Source: Amoebophrya sp. AT5.2 (lineage: Eukaryota > Sar > Dinophyceae > Syndiniales > Amoebophryaceae). Taken from it: a DNA stretch of 24,327 nucleotides. The notes under the pieces were generated by a model that was not told the DNA's origin, made no database searches, and saw only the letters and a list, made by a program, of their open reading frames with translations. The stretch spans positions 1 through 24,327 of the forward strand of contig RXOD01004307.1 of assembly GCA_005223375.1 (NCBI GenBank). The letters are read 5' to 3'. Shown here piece by piece: positions 9,734 through 18,774 of this stretch; the first letter of the stretch is position 1; each line of letters begins with the position of its first letter. The translations under genes and the position numbers were made by a program.

Positions 9734-10725
9734 ATCTTCCGTCGCCCACGCGGCGATCACTTTACGAATTCAAACAACATCAACATCTTCTTCATCTCAC
9801 ACGAAGAAACAGATACGGACCTGCTGTACCTTATTTTTTGTATTTTGCTTCTGTAGTGTACGCGATCATGGCAAGTAATTGATGCACTACGAATCATACC
9901 AGCTACCGAATTAATACCACAAGTAACTAAGAAGTGCCAGATTGTGTGTGGATGCAAACGTGAAATTGGAAAGTACTTCCAAGTCCAACTCAAAGACCAG
10001 TACGACGATGTGTGAGCTCCTTTCACATTTCAATACAACTCATACATGAATTGCTTAGAAAAGAGGGTATTCGACGTATAGCCGTGGCCGTCAAAGCTTC
10101 ATTGCTTCTTTACGATTCACGCCGTTTACCTTCATTTTGCACAGTCACTGTGAATGCGTGCTAGCAAAATTTGTCAGTGCAGTTAAGTTTGAAATTAGAG
10201 TTAGAATTAGATAGACGTCTTCTATTGTCGGCGAAGTGGTTTTTCACAAAAGATTTAGTCGCGCAGTCGAGTTGTAGAATCGCACGGAGCAGAATCTTTC
10301 AGAAAGTGTTAACCGAGTGCCAGGCTGTAAAGTAATGCTTGTCGATGTTGCACTACATGGCTCGAGTACTACTTAATGTCACGTACTTGTTGGAGGACGT
10401 CAGTTCACTGCAGATGTATGGGAGGCAGTCATCAAGAAGCGAGAAGCCCCGGCTTTCACGACCGCAACTGCAATATGTACAATGTATGCAAAATCCTTGG
10501 AGCAGGCACAGAAATAAAATGAAGAAAAAAATGAAATACACCGAACAAGCGGGCTGCGCCTGCGGCCAGCACGCGGAACGCCAGGACGTGGTGGTCGTGA
10601 GCATGGGTGATGAGGATTTTCATCGCAAGACATCATCAAGGCGAATTGTTTCTCTGCAGATCCTCACATCAAACACAAGGCACACGAAGCGCGAGTAATG
10701 CCGCCCAACATAATTAAAGTAAAAG
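9734..10725. other. Intergenic region between genes 1 and 2
   Basis: This 992-bp stretch is AT-richer than the exons. The only + strand frame of note (10339-10698, 119 codons, Arg/Lys-rich) lacks protein-like character over most of its length and I do not support it. No tRNA, hairpin of note or promoter element was recognised. Confidence 0.5.
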
Positions 10726-12075
10726 ATGTCCTCTGCTGCCTCTTCCTCTGAGCGCGCCGCGTTCGACCGGTGGCACAACGTCGGCGCACTCGCTCCCGAA
10801 CCCGCGCAACCGCCGAAAGAGCTGTTCACCGATAACGATCCGGCAACGACGGTCAAGGGTTGCGGCTTCAAGAACGCGACGGTCGCGGAACTCACGTTAT
10901 ATCTGATCAAGCAGCGCGGAGTAGCGTACAAGCAGTACTGGACGGTTCGAGCCATGCACGAGCGAGCACAGCGGCACCCGCACCAGACGGAAGGGATGCG
11001 AGAAGCAATGGCGGTCTTCGAAGATTGGCTGAAGCGGCGGGAAGAAGTAGTCGGCGCTTCAGAAGGAGTAGGAGAGGGGGACGAACTGCAAGGAGGTGGA
11101 AAGGCACTGCTTTCGGCGTCTGGCGATGGAGAGGTCGTGGAAAAGCAGGAGCGTGCGCAGCGATCCATCTTGGCCGAGTCGTTTGCGAACGCGCACGCGC
11201 GCCGGAATTGCGGTTCGGATGCGGAGTTTGCGGAGCATGCACGTGCGGACAGGAACGAGGCGCTGAGGACCCTTCGGGAAGAAGCGGTGAAGTTCGCGGC
11301 TGGTCGGTCAACTGCAGGTGTAAAAATTGCGAGTGGCGCTTGGTTTCCACTTTCGGCTACTGCGTACGTCGCTCTGTTCGGAGGACCGGGGGAGCACGGG
11401 TATGGGCTGCATGTCTGCGTGAGTGCGGCTACTTCGTCAACAACATCGACGTCAACATCAACATCGGCATCGTCATATCACTACGGACGTTGCTCGTGCG
11501 GTTTTTCGCAGATGCATGTCGTGCACGTGGTCTCGGTGCAGCAGAACCTGGGCGAGAACAGCGCCCAAGGTTCTGCTGCACCTCCGGGACCACGGCGCGC
11601 AGTTCTTGAGTCCATAGTCGAAGGCTACAGCGTTCGGGCAAAGGCCTTTAAATGGTTCGTCTCCGGAGGACCGGACTTTGCCGTTAGCCTGCTTGGATTC
11701 GGCGCCAAGTTCCCACTTATCGGGTTCACACTCGAATACGACGGCGCCGCGCGACAAGCGCGGTTGGTCGCGGCAGAATTCCGCGACGCAGAAGCAGGCG
11801 GACGTGAACAATCGGCAAAAAACGCCCGCGCGCTGCAGCCGTCCGTAAAAGAATTTTTTGCATCCGGGCCGAAACGGAAAGTCGCCAATGCTGGTCGTGA
11901 CGACCGTGGTCGGGGCGCGGGAGCCGACCACCCAGCGCGAGCAACGACTTCGACCAGCACGAGCTGCAAACGGCGCAAAATCGACACACATTCGCGGGCC
12001 AGGCGAGAAAGTGGCGTGATAGTTCTTTCGTCCGACTCCGAAGTCGAAGAAGACGAAGACCTGGCAGGAGGCTGA
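10726..12075 (+). CDS. Unrecognised nuclear protein with PIP box and SUMO-interacting motif
   Basis: A single open frame of 449 codons from ATG 10726 (AAAAGATG context). Residues about 45-105 form a compact, probably helical domain (TVKGCGFKNATVAEL, then YKQYWTVRAMHERAQ) that I cannot assign. A second ordered part around residues 180-225 contains SATAYVALFGGPGEHGYG. Near the C terminus QPSVKEFF (371-378) fits the PCNA-interacting consensus Q-x-x-h-x-x-a-a exactly and is followed by basic residues. A basic KRRK patch (possible nuclear signal) and VIVLSSDSEVEEDED (from residue 431) follow; the latter is a typical SUMO-interacting motif with an acidic Ser/Asp tail. The inference is a chromatin or replication-linked protein recruited by PCNA and SUMO. 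A good candidate intron (11419-11511, 93 bp, GTGAGT to CGCAG) and a palindrome (11526-11594) both lie in frame, so the mature protein may be shorter. Confidence 0.75.
   Translation: MSSAASSSERAAFDRWHNVGALAPEPAQPPKELFTDNDPATTVKGCGFKNATVAELTLYLIKQRGVAYKQYWTVRAMHERAQRHPHQTEGMREAMAVFEDWLKRREEVVGASEGVGEGDELQGGGKALLSASGDGEVVEKQERAQRSILAESFANAHARRNCGSDAEFAEHARADRNEALRTLREEAVKFAAGRSTAGVKIASGAWFPLSATAYVALFGGPGEHGYGLHVCVSAATSSTTSTSTSTSASSYHYGRCSCGFSQMHVVHVVSVQQNLGENSAQGSAAPPGPRRAVLESIVEGYSVRAKAFKWFVSGGPDFAVSLLGFGAKFPLIGFTLEYDGAARQARLVAAEFRDAEAGGREQSAKNARALQPSVKEFFASGPKRKVANAGRDDRGRGAGADHPARATTSTSTSCKRRKIDTHSRARRESGVIVLSSDSEVEEDEDLAGG
11526..11594. repeat. Hairpin inside gene 2 coding sequence
   Basis: Inverted arms: 11526-11532 with 11588-11594 (7 bp), 11535-11549 with 11568-11582 (15 bp, ggtgcagcagaacct), and 11550-11554 with 11562-11566 (5 bp), around a 7-nt loop. 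The span of 69 bp is a multiple of three and contains no stop. Confidence 0.85.
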
Positions 12076-12446
12076 AATCTTCGGGCCATGGCCTGAGGCG
12101 AGAAACGTAGGCGCCGAGGACAAACCTACAACCAGATCTAGCGATAAAGTGCGGGCATTGGTCTGAGTCTGTGATATACGTGCCGGCATCGCCGGGATGT
12201 CGCGACCGCACACCAAAATGGCGCCGACCGCGGCGCGAATGAAAAATCTTCATCATAGCGCCTCGGCTCTGGCAGCCGCGCGGAGGTGGGAAGGGAAACA
12301 GATAGTTGCTCCGAACGACACGAGCACGACGCAAACAGATATAAGTCTATGTATACTTCTTCTACTTCTACTCCTTGTTCGTGGCGCCGATCAATCCAAG
12401 TGCGCCTGTTTTCGGCTTGTCTCGCTAAATTGAGAAGATAGAAAAA
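12076..12446. other. Intergenic region between genes 2 and 3
   Basis: No gene is supported. It contains a pyrimidine-rich run at about 12354-12380 (tacttcttctacttctactcc), and AG dinucleotides occur shortly before the ATG at 12447. This is compatible with a 5' leader or a splice-acceptor region. Confidence 0.4.
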
Positions 12447-12509
12447 ATGCCTGGCACATCGTATTGGCAAGAATTTTTTACCAACATATACGCCCAGGCG
12501 CAGGCAACA
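12447..12509 (+). CDS. Possible first exon of gene 3
   Basis: ATG 12447 has a strong A-rich context (gaaaaaATGCC) and opens the frame MPGTSYWQEFFTNIYAQAQAT. If the intron is 12510-12564 (GT...TTAG, with a ctgac branch-like motif at about 12531-12535), it joins in phase 0 to an open frame from 12565 (VFPWAYWFNSVVHVG...) that runs without a stop into the main exon. This would add 52 residues before the ATG at 12658. The donor (ACA/GTCGCT) is weak, so the extension is only a candidate. Confidence 0.3.
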
Positions 12510-12657
12510 GTCGCTCGTGGAGGAGGCTCTACTGACACTGAGTTCGTTGCGCATCCATGGTTAGGTTTTTCCGTGGGCGTATTGGTTCAACTCCGTAGTC
12601 CACGTTGGTCAGGTTCGGATTTGGTTGTCGCCAGAAGTTTGGAAAGATACACTCAAA

Positions 12658-14984
12658 ATGACGTCGGTCGTGCCTGTCGCAGATAAGGAATGTTCCGCGA
12701 GTGTCGCAGAACGCTCTGTATCTGCAGCTCCAGAAGCAGCGGCATCGAGCGTCGATTCGGTGCCGGTGGACAGGCGCTTTAGTGTTTCGCAAGCGCTGGC
12801 GCGGCACATACCCAGTCATGGCAGCGTCGTTGGCGAGCGAGTCTCGGACGCTGTCGCAGCGAGTAGCCGAAGGGTGACCGCTTTTTTCTCGTCCGCGTCC
12901 GAAGAGGACTGCGGATTTGCGGAGGGAGAGAGCGAATGGAGCGGCGTGTTGCGCTTCCTTTGGTGGTGCTCGAAGCCAGTGCTGCTTCCCTTGTTCGTGT
13001 TCTGCATCTGGGTGTGCATCAAGTCGTGGCAGTTTACCGGTGAGGGCTGCTACTACAATACGGAGATGGTCGCGACGGTGCTGCGGACGGAACACGCGGA
13101 AAAATGGAGCTTGTGCGGAAGTCTCCGAACAAAGAAAAGTTGCCAGGAGGCCGAAGGTAGCGGTTGCAGTTGGAGCGAGCGTGGGGCCTTTTGCGACATT
13201 GGCGAGTTGGCCGAGCTGAAGCAATTCGAGTTCCTGCTGCCGCGATTGTCGCACTACGCGGTGTCTGACGCGCTGTGCCGCGCGATCGTGAACTTCGCGG
13301 CCATGACTTGGATGACGTATCAGGTTCTCCTTTCTCTTTGGGGGGTGCGGTCCCAGCTGGCATATACCGCGTTGATAGTGGCGACTGCGTTGGTCCGGGC
13401 CATCATTGTCTACCGCCAAGCGCACTACGGAGCAGAGACGCTACTCAGGACCGTCTTGCCGCTTTTGTGGTCTACCCTGGGAATTGTGGTCCTTCGGCCG
13501 CGCCGCGTGCCGTTTAAGCTAATGGCAAAAGCTGTCCTGTTCTCAACGTCTTTCGTCGTGTGGAGTTTCGGCGGTGCTTTGTTTGTTCCACGGGTTTTGC
13601 GGCCGGTGCAGGTGTGGATGCGGGAGACTGACGCTGGCGCATTGCAACGCGGCGTCGTGGAGCTGCTGCTGGTCACCTTTTTCTTGTCGGTCTACACTCC
13701 TCTCGGGGCACAAAAAGTAGGGAAATACATCATTCGGATGGCGTTGGTCGGGATCGAGTTCAACCAGGGAAACCTCTCTCCGGCTGACAAGTTCGAGGTG
13801 GAGAAATACATGAGAACGATGATCAATCGAAGTCTCGACATTTTCCGGTTCGCTTTCGGTCGAGGCGTGTTGTTAAACGTGTCGCCGGTGACGCTCACTA
13901 TCATCGTCATGAAAGACGTGGCCTACGACGTGTTGCATTTTGGGATGGGGTTTCATCCGTACTGGCGATGTTTCCTGATGAAGCTGGATCAGAGCCATGG
14001 CGTGAAGGCGTCTGAAGTGCAATTGCCGCTGCTATTCCGACTCTTCGCGCGTGTCATTCGTTTCAACAGCATCATAAATCGCAACGAGCTCGTCATCGGG
14101 ATCTCGTTCCAGTACGAATTCGATTGCAAGCTTACCCAGCAAGTGTCCCATACCTCGACCAGCATCAACTTCTCACGCAGCTCAACTGAACGGCCATCAA
14201 CATCGACCGCGAAGAGAAGCAAAAGGGGCGCCAAAGTAGCACCAGGACCAGACCGGCGTGAGTTACAATCGGACATGCAAGCCGTTCTTCCTCAAAAAAG
14301 CGACAAAGGGAGCGACACCTACACGCGATCTTTCCGATTCGCAAATCACCGCATAACCGCACGAAACATTCCGAAGCTGCGTCCGCTTGGTGCTGGAGCA
14401 GGAGGTAATGCCCGAATAGTAGAGGCTGATGACATCGAGCAGGCGCGTCAGCTGCTGGAATTTCTTCAGGAGGAGATTTTCGCGCGTTTTCTGACTCGTA
14501 TGCAGATTCGACTCTACGCAGCGATTGCCTTTCTCGTTTCGCCTACACTTGCGCTTGCGGTCGGCGATGCCGCATTTTTTCCCGGATTTCCTCGTAGCGA
14601 CGCATCCGTGCGGAAGACAGACGAGCAAACAAACTCCGTAAACAGTAGCTACAACGCAGCTCTGTTGCTGTTTCTCCTGACGGACGCCATCTCCTTCTTC
14701 GGCATCTTCTTCGGCATCCACCTCAACAAGAGTTTCTGCCTTCAGCCGCGATCGGTGATGGTGGGTAGGCTGAAGGCGATCATTGTCCAGGGTGGCCTGC
14801 ATAGATTTTACTGGTTTAACTTTGCGTTCCTGCTCTACTTCGTATTCATGATGACGCGTGTGGCCTGGAACCCCTACGATCTAAGCAATGTGCGAACGCA
14901 AACCGGTGTTTACGAGTTGACCTTGGATCACATTCGCGCTGCGTGTATCGCGCAGCTTGGACGGGACGGTGATCCGATGAAAAA
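12658..14984 (+). CDS. Unrecognised polytopic membrane protein, main exon
   Basis: Conservative start at ATG 12658 (TCAAAATGAC); the frame is open back to 12565 and may be extended by splicing. The N-terminal 95 residues are soluble and Ser/Ala-rich. A first hydrophobic helix (LLPLFVFCIWVCI) lies at about residues 108-120. A Cys-rich loop follows with six Cys in about 45 residues (CYY, LCGS, SCQE, GCSW, FCDI), probably disulphide-bonded and lumenal or extracellular. Then come about five helices (for example LAYTALIVATALVRAIIVY and ELLLVTFFLSVYTPLG), a soluble middle part (about residues 370-620) with a low-complexity insert, and three more helices near the C terminus (YAAIAFLVSPTLALAVG, LLLFLLTDAISFFGIFFGI, NFAFLLYFVFMM). 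About nine membrane spans in total. I recognise no family; channel, transporter or receptor are all possible. The exon ends in phase 2 (AA/GTAACA). Confidence 0.75.
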
Positions 14985-15824
14985 GTAACAGTAGCAGTAA
15001 GATGAGAACAAAGTAAAAGTATAGAGCCGAACATCAACGAACAAGATACCGACAGATCGAGAAGTGCACAGTGCACGTAATTGCATCTGCAAAGCGAAAA
15101 GCTAAATCTCGCGACCGCGGCGAGTGTGCGTGTGGCGTTGGAATGATATATTAATTTCTCGTTCTTTATTTTTACCTTCCTCGCTAACTTACTTACGGTT
15201 TATCAGCTTAATGTGCACATTTCGGCAGTAGCTTGGACCCGACTGGGGGTGTACTCACTGCGGCCACAGTGAGTACGCTGGAGATACGAACGCAAGTACT
15301 GCCGATAAGCTCCCCCAGTAACCGAAGTAAGCATTAGTAGCTATAATTTTATCTATTTTACTTTTCAATTTTTCCAAAATCCTCTGTTCTCGTCCTTCGT
15401 TCTTCGTCTGGATCAAAATTTCTCATGGGATCACCAGCTGTACATGACTCGTCGCACTCTCTCTTTTTTCTCGAGACGAACTTTGTCCGGTTCTCTCTCA
15501 GCAGGAGCTCTAAACTTCTTACACCCATCTAGATGATTTACCTTCCTCGCTCTGTTGTTTACATTGATTGCGAAACAAACGTAGCTGGCAGCTCTATTTC
15601 CGTACACTGGCTTGATCTTCATGTGTTGCTCGTGGCGCTTACGAGAGTATCACTACTCCAACTTTTCACTTCCTAGCTTACAAACACGATCCCGATCCGG
15701 CTTCGACACGACTGCCGACGTGGCTTCTTCAGTTCAGTTATTGTGTGGCCCCTGCGCCTCGTAGTTGGATATTTTCTCATCACTCTCCTCCTTGCTTATG
15801 TACCCCTCCCCTCGCCACGTATAG
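14985..15824 (+). other. 840-bp intron of gene 3
   Basis: It begins GTAACAG and ends after a pyrimidine-rich tract (cactctcctccttgc... TATAG). Both borders are phase 2, which joins AA to A and restores a Lys codon. Inside are a 145-bp hairpin (15187-15331) and two copies of a 15-bp sequence (tttaccttcctcgct) at 15171-15185 and 15537-15551. No gene is supported within it. Confidence 0.6.
15187..15331. repeat. 145-bp imperfect hairpin in gene 3 intron
   Basis: Four paired blocks are nested in order: cttacttacggtt with aaccgaagtaag, agctta with taagct, cggcagta with tactgccg, and gtactcactg with cagtgagtac around a 6-nt loop. It could be a MITE- or introner-type element or a structured RNA. It resembles no ncRNA I know. 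Confidence 0.75.
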
Positions 15825-15936
15825 ACGCACGTGGTACGACACGGCCCACCAGATGCTCGAGCCATCCGGATTTGTTTTCGGAAAAACTATTGGCGGCACC
15901 TCTCCCGACACCGGGATGGATGGAAACCGTGATTGA
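15825..15936 (+). CDS. Gene 3 exon 2: C terminus of the membrane protein
   Basis: It encodes the last 36 residues (around RTWYDTAHQMLEPSGFVFGK, then a Gly/Asp-rich end) and stops at TGA 15934-15936. The phase-2 acceptor TATAG/A at 15824 joins the main exon without changing frame, giving a total of 812 residues from ATG 12658. The peptide looks coding and lies on the cytosolic or lumenal side after the last membrane span. Without this splice the protein would stop at 14986-14988 after ...DPMKK, so the exon changes only the tail. Confidence 0.5.
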
Positions 15937-16373
15937 TTGACTGAGTGCGTTTGGGATCGCTTTCGTACGCAACAAATTGAACGGATACCGGTTCGGAACC
16001 CGAAACCGCACGTCGCGACTGCGAGTGGAGTCTGAGTAGAATTTTAATACATGGATGTAGTTGAACTTGAAGTTTACATTTACTTCAGCACATGTTTGCG
16101 TTCGTACGACTACAACGACCTCAAGATGCATTTTTCCCTCGGAAACGGAAGTGTACTCCGGGTCATGTTGGGGCCGGAAGTCAGCAGCTCAAGAACAACA
16201 CCCGCACCTTTATATTATTTGAGCTTCTGTTGCATTGCCGAATTGGAATTCAAGAAGTTGAAGTTCCTTAGCTCGCTTTCGATGAAACCAGGATGAGCGT
16301 GGTCGTATAAATATTAGCTGCGCCTTCGTGCCGTGTCTGTGCCTGTGGTCTTCCGTCATCCTCTCTTCGTTGG
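15937..16373. other. Intergenic region upstream of gene 4
   Basis: No gene is supported. An 81-codon + strand frame (16051-16296) has no domain and no splice partner. The only element noted is the TATA-like sequence annotated separately. Confidence 0.45.
16306..16313 (+). promoter_or_regulatory. TATA-like element upstream of gene 4
   Basis: TATAAATA lies 61 bp before the ATG at 16374, a plausible core-promoter spacing. Core dinoflagellates are reported to use a TTTT-type box, so this would be a point against that group if it is real. A match of this size also occurs by chance. Confidence 0.25.
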
Positions 16374-16663
16374 ATGCCGGAGATGCTTGCCCGACTGCTT
16401 GGCACGAGTTCGCCGCCGGCCGCGGCGCCCCAGCCAGCGCCCGCGACGTCCGCCCCAGCCCCAGCGCCCCAGCCACCAGCTCCAGCACAAGTTCCCGGGG
16501 CGACATCAACCGGGTCCAAAGTGAAAAAAGTGGTCCTGGTCGGCGACCCGCAAGTCGGAAAGACGGGGTTGAGTTGTGCGTTGACGAAAAGACCCTTTCC
16601 GCAGAAGTACGAACCCACGCCGGCTTCTGAGTATTATCATTTACGTTTTACAATCACATCCAA
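16374..16663 (+). CDS. Gene 4 exon 1: tandem Rab-like GTPase, first P-loop
   Basis: ATG 16374 begins a 40-residue Ala/Pro-rich leader, then a Rab/Ras-type G domain: KKVVLVGDPQVGKTG, with the P-loop G57-x4-G62-K63-T64 intact. The effector/switch I region follows (EPTPASEYYHLRFTI). The exon ends in phase 2 at AA/GTCAAA. The intron 16664-16747 (84 bp, GT to CCAG) and the next base complete a Lys codon, giving ...TITSK/FIWLDQQ. The unspliced frame would run on to a stop at 16731-16733. A second possible border at 16697 would need a non-canonical GG donor and keeps an extra basic stretch, so the GT-AG pair is preferred. Confidence 0.7.
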
Positions 16664-16747
16664 GTCAAAAAGATCAAAAACCGTTCTGCTACGAAAGGTT
16701 TGCTTTTTCTCGGTCGACCCTCCGCACCATTAAACTTCTTTTGCCAG

Positions 16748-16923
16748 GTTTATTTGGCTCGACCAGCAACTCGATGGCGAGAGCGTGCGTCTCTGCATCT
16801 ACGACTGCGGGTTCGGGGGGCCGGACGCAGCGCTCACGCTGAAGGGCTACTTCAAGAACGCCCACATCGCGCTGCTCGTGTACGACGTCACCCTAGCAGA
16901 CAGCTTCGAGGGAGTGAAACACT
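16748..16923 (+). CDS. Gene 4 exon 2: switch II region of G domain 1
   Basis: The translation (GESVRLCIYDCGFGG, then YFKNAHIALLVYDVTLADSF) aligns by eye with the Rab pattern x-V-x-L-x-I-W-DTAGQE...Y-Y-x-x-A-x-x-x-x-x-VYDVT-x-x-x-SF. The G3 motif DTAGQE is replaced by DCGFGG: the Asp is kept, but the invariant Gly of DxxG and the catalytic Gln are lost. GTP hydrolysis by the usual mechanism is therefore unlikely. The Trp after ...GVKH (16923-16925) would fit the family. The 3' border is unresolved: the visible GT donor at 16925 is phase 2, whereas the only good acceptor (GTAG at 17207-17210) needs phase 1. Confidence 0.65.
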
Positions 16924-17210
16924 GGTAGTAGTTTTTCAGCTAGTACTGCCCGTGCCCTCGATCATCGTGTATTCAACTTACTAACTTATGTTTTTCACGC
17001 CGTTACACGACTTTTTGTGATGGTCGTACTCTAGCGTAATGCTTCAAGGACGAGGACGAACATACAGGAACATAGAATGTCGAAGCATTTGCATTAGAAG
17101 TTGTACTACTTGGTATTAAACTAGAACTCTCTACTACTTGCTTTCGCTGTGTGGTCGCTGGACTGGTTGTTCTTCGTTTGCCGATCGCCCATCGCTCCCT
17201 CCCATCGTAG
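16924..17210 (+). other. Gene 4 intron 2 with an unresolved border
   Basis: It separates the switch II exon from the G4/G5 exon. With GT at 16925 and AG at 17210 the downstream frame is wrong by one base. A GG donor at 16924 would restore it. It contains gtagtag near the start and ctactac near 17131-17137 as short inverted repeats. No gene is seen inside. Confidence 0.5.
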
Positions 17211-17783
17211 CCACCATCATGGCGCTCAACATCAGGCACAACCAGATCAAGTCCTCTCCGGAGGAGTGCCCGAACTGCAAGTTTCTTATTGTGGGTACGC
17301 GGTCCGACGTGACCCACCACCAGGAGGTCCACGAGTACGAGGTGGAGAACTACGCGCGCGAGCACAACCTGAAGCACCTGCGCGTGTCCGCGAAAACGCA
17401 ATCCGGCATCGACGTCCTGCTCACGGCCATAACACGGAGCGCGCTGGAGGCGCTGGGTACTAACGGTAACAGCAGGGAGCAGGAGGTGTCCACGCAGGGC
17501 TCGATCGGAGGCCTGGTGCCGCGGAGCAGCAACGGACCGAACAGCAGTACCACGAGTCCGGGAACGACCAGCAGCAACGGCGGGGGGGCACCAGGAGGAG
17601 AGTCCTCTGGGATCAACAGAGCAACAGCGGGATACGGCGGCTCGAGCTCGAGCACGTCGATGGGAGGTGCACCTCCAGGCACGAGTAATATGCTCAAGAA
17701 GCAAGCAGTTGCCGCGCCGACGTACAGAATTGCAGTTCTCGGCGGCGAAGGGGCGGGGAAGACGACCCTCCTGCACAGGATCA
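17211..17783 (+). CDS. Gene 4 exon 3: end of G domain 1, linker, second P-loop
   Basis: It continues domain 1: IMALNIRHNQ, then CKFLIVGTRSD (the G4 position, where NKxD has become TRSD) and LRVSAKTQSGIDVLL (the G5 SAK motif, intact). A Ser/Gly/Thr/Pro-rich linker of about 95 residues follows, then YRIAVLGGEGAGKTTLLHRI, which opens a second G domain with P-loop G333-x4-G338-K339-T340. The exon ends in phase 1 (ATCA/GTACC). The intron 17784-18190 ends in AAAACAG in phase 1, so the frame continues as ...LLHRI-T-GRPLSG. If unspliced, the protein would end at a stop at 17840-17842. The tandem arrangement is directly visible in this exon, which carries the last motif of one domain and the first motif of the next. 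Confidence 0.75.
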
Positions 17784-18190
17784 GTACCATCAGTCACCTT
17801 CACTGCGTTTTGGGCATAGTTTTCTGTTGTGAGGCCGACTGAATCTTCTAGAGAGCGCGAGAAGATGCTGCGACGCTGTCAATGGTTTGAGCGGGGACCT
17901 CCATCATGCTTTCATCATTTCAAAGAAGATAGCCATAGCTGATGCTGGTTCAATCTTCAATCCAGCATGCTGCAGATCTCGGAATGTACAAACATAGTAT
18001 TAGTAAGTCGTCGGTTAGTAGCGCCCAGGGCTCGGTTTGATCGAAGAAACAAAATGAGCACCTTAACTGTTGAACATGGCGCGGCTTAGCAGCCAAGCCG
18101 CACAGTCGTCATATATATTAGTATTAAGTCGTGAAACAGCGCCATCTATCTTTCCTCCTTCCCCATATGAATACGAAATATTTAAAACAG
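17784..18190 (+). other. 407-bp intron 3 of gene 4
   Basis: GT-AG, phase 1. Its first bases (GTACC) recur at 18210-18214, about 20 bp into the next exon. It contains a small hairpin (gcggctt / aagccgc, about 18080-18100). No gene or RNA is recognised in it. Confidence 0.5.
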
Positions 18191-18614
18191 CCGGCCGTCC
18201 CTTGAGCGGGTACCTCCCCCACACCACCACTGTGATCCAGCACGAGAAGAAGCTTGGTGCCCCCGGCAACCCGCCCTTTCTCCTCCTCACCCCCGGCGAG
18301 AAGAGCAATCTGAGCGTGACGCCCCAGGAGTGTTCCATCATTTTTTCGGAGGGCGCCGGGCACGAGTCGCAAGTGGAACCCTCCGGCAGAATGTTCAAGG
18401 AGATCATCACCGGGGCCGACGCGGTCATTTTCGTAGCCCACGACGTCGACTCGCTGAAACGCTTGTGGGACTTCCAGACGAGGCTCGTGGGGGAATTCGG
18501 CTTCATGAAAGCGCCCTCCTTGCCGACCGTCCTGATCTCGAACGTGAAGCACGGACAAGGAATCGCCAGATCGACACTGGAGAAAGCAGCAGAAAATATG
18601 GGAGTGCTGTACAT
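18191..18614 (+). CDS. Gene 4 exon 4: body of G domain 2
   Basis: It carries the switch regions of the second G domain. GYLPHTTTVIQ may hold the switch I Thr. IIFSEGAGHES (about residues 396-405) sits where DTAGQE is expected: Asp is replaced by Glu, the DxxG Gly is kept, and Gln is replaced by His. GADAVIFVAHDVDSLK matches the family strand (GADAVILVYDVTD...S). PTVLISNVKHGQG is at the G4 position, where NKxD has become NVKH, so the guanine-binding Asp is missing. The exon ends in phase 2 at AT/GTTTAT. A second donor six bases later (AT/GTAGAT) is equally in phase and would add two residues. The domain probably binds nucleotide weakly or not in the normal way. Confidence 0.7.
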
Positions 18615-18654
18615 GTTTATGTAGATGACCAGCACTAGAGGTAATAATTTTTTT

Positions 18655-18720
18655 AATGATCCTGGCTGCGCCTGAAGAGATGAAAAACCGTCCTCTTCCA
18701 GCAAGTTCTTCAGGATCATT
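18655..18720. repeat. Hairpin in gene 4 intron 4
   Basis: Arms aatgatcctg (18655-18664) and caggatcatt (18711-18720) match perfectly, with inner pairs gctg/cagc and gaagag/ctcttc. It lies within the 160-bp intron 18615-18774. Confidence 0.75.
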
Positions 18721-18774
18721 TGTTATACATTGATTCACAGCAGCTTCACATTCACTCAACATCAACATCAACAG

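Noticed and set aside
10339..10698. 119-codon + strand frame upstream of gene 2
   Set aside because: Composition is unlike the other exons, there is no domain, and no splice sites tie it to gene 2 in phase.
12210..12230. CCAAAATGGC resembling the reverse complement of part of the dinoflagellate spliced leader
   Set aside because: Only about ten bases match, the core is nearly self-complementary, and the flanks do not fit the leader.
15187..15331. Spliceosomal snRNA reading of the intron hairpin (ACTTACTTAC resembles the U1 5' end)
   Set aside because: No Sm site in the right place, no conserved U1 loops, and the whole element is one long hairpin.
17149..17463. Alternative + frame over the G4/G5 exon of gene 4
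   Set aside because: It would join by GT-AG to exon 2, but its translation has no GTPase motif, while the other frame carries VGTRSD and VSAKT.
17940..17975. tRNA T-arm-like sequence (GGTTCAATC)
   Set aside because: It is part of a small local hairpin; no acceptor, D or anticodon arms can be formed around it.
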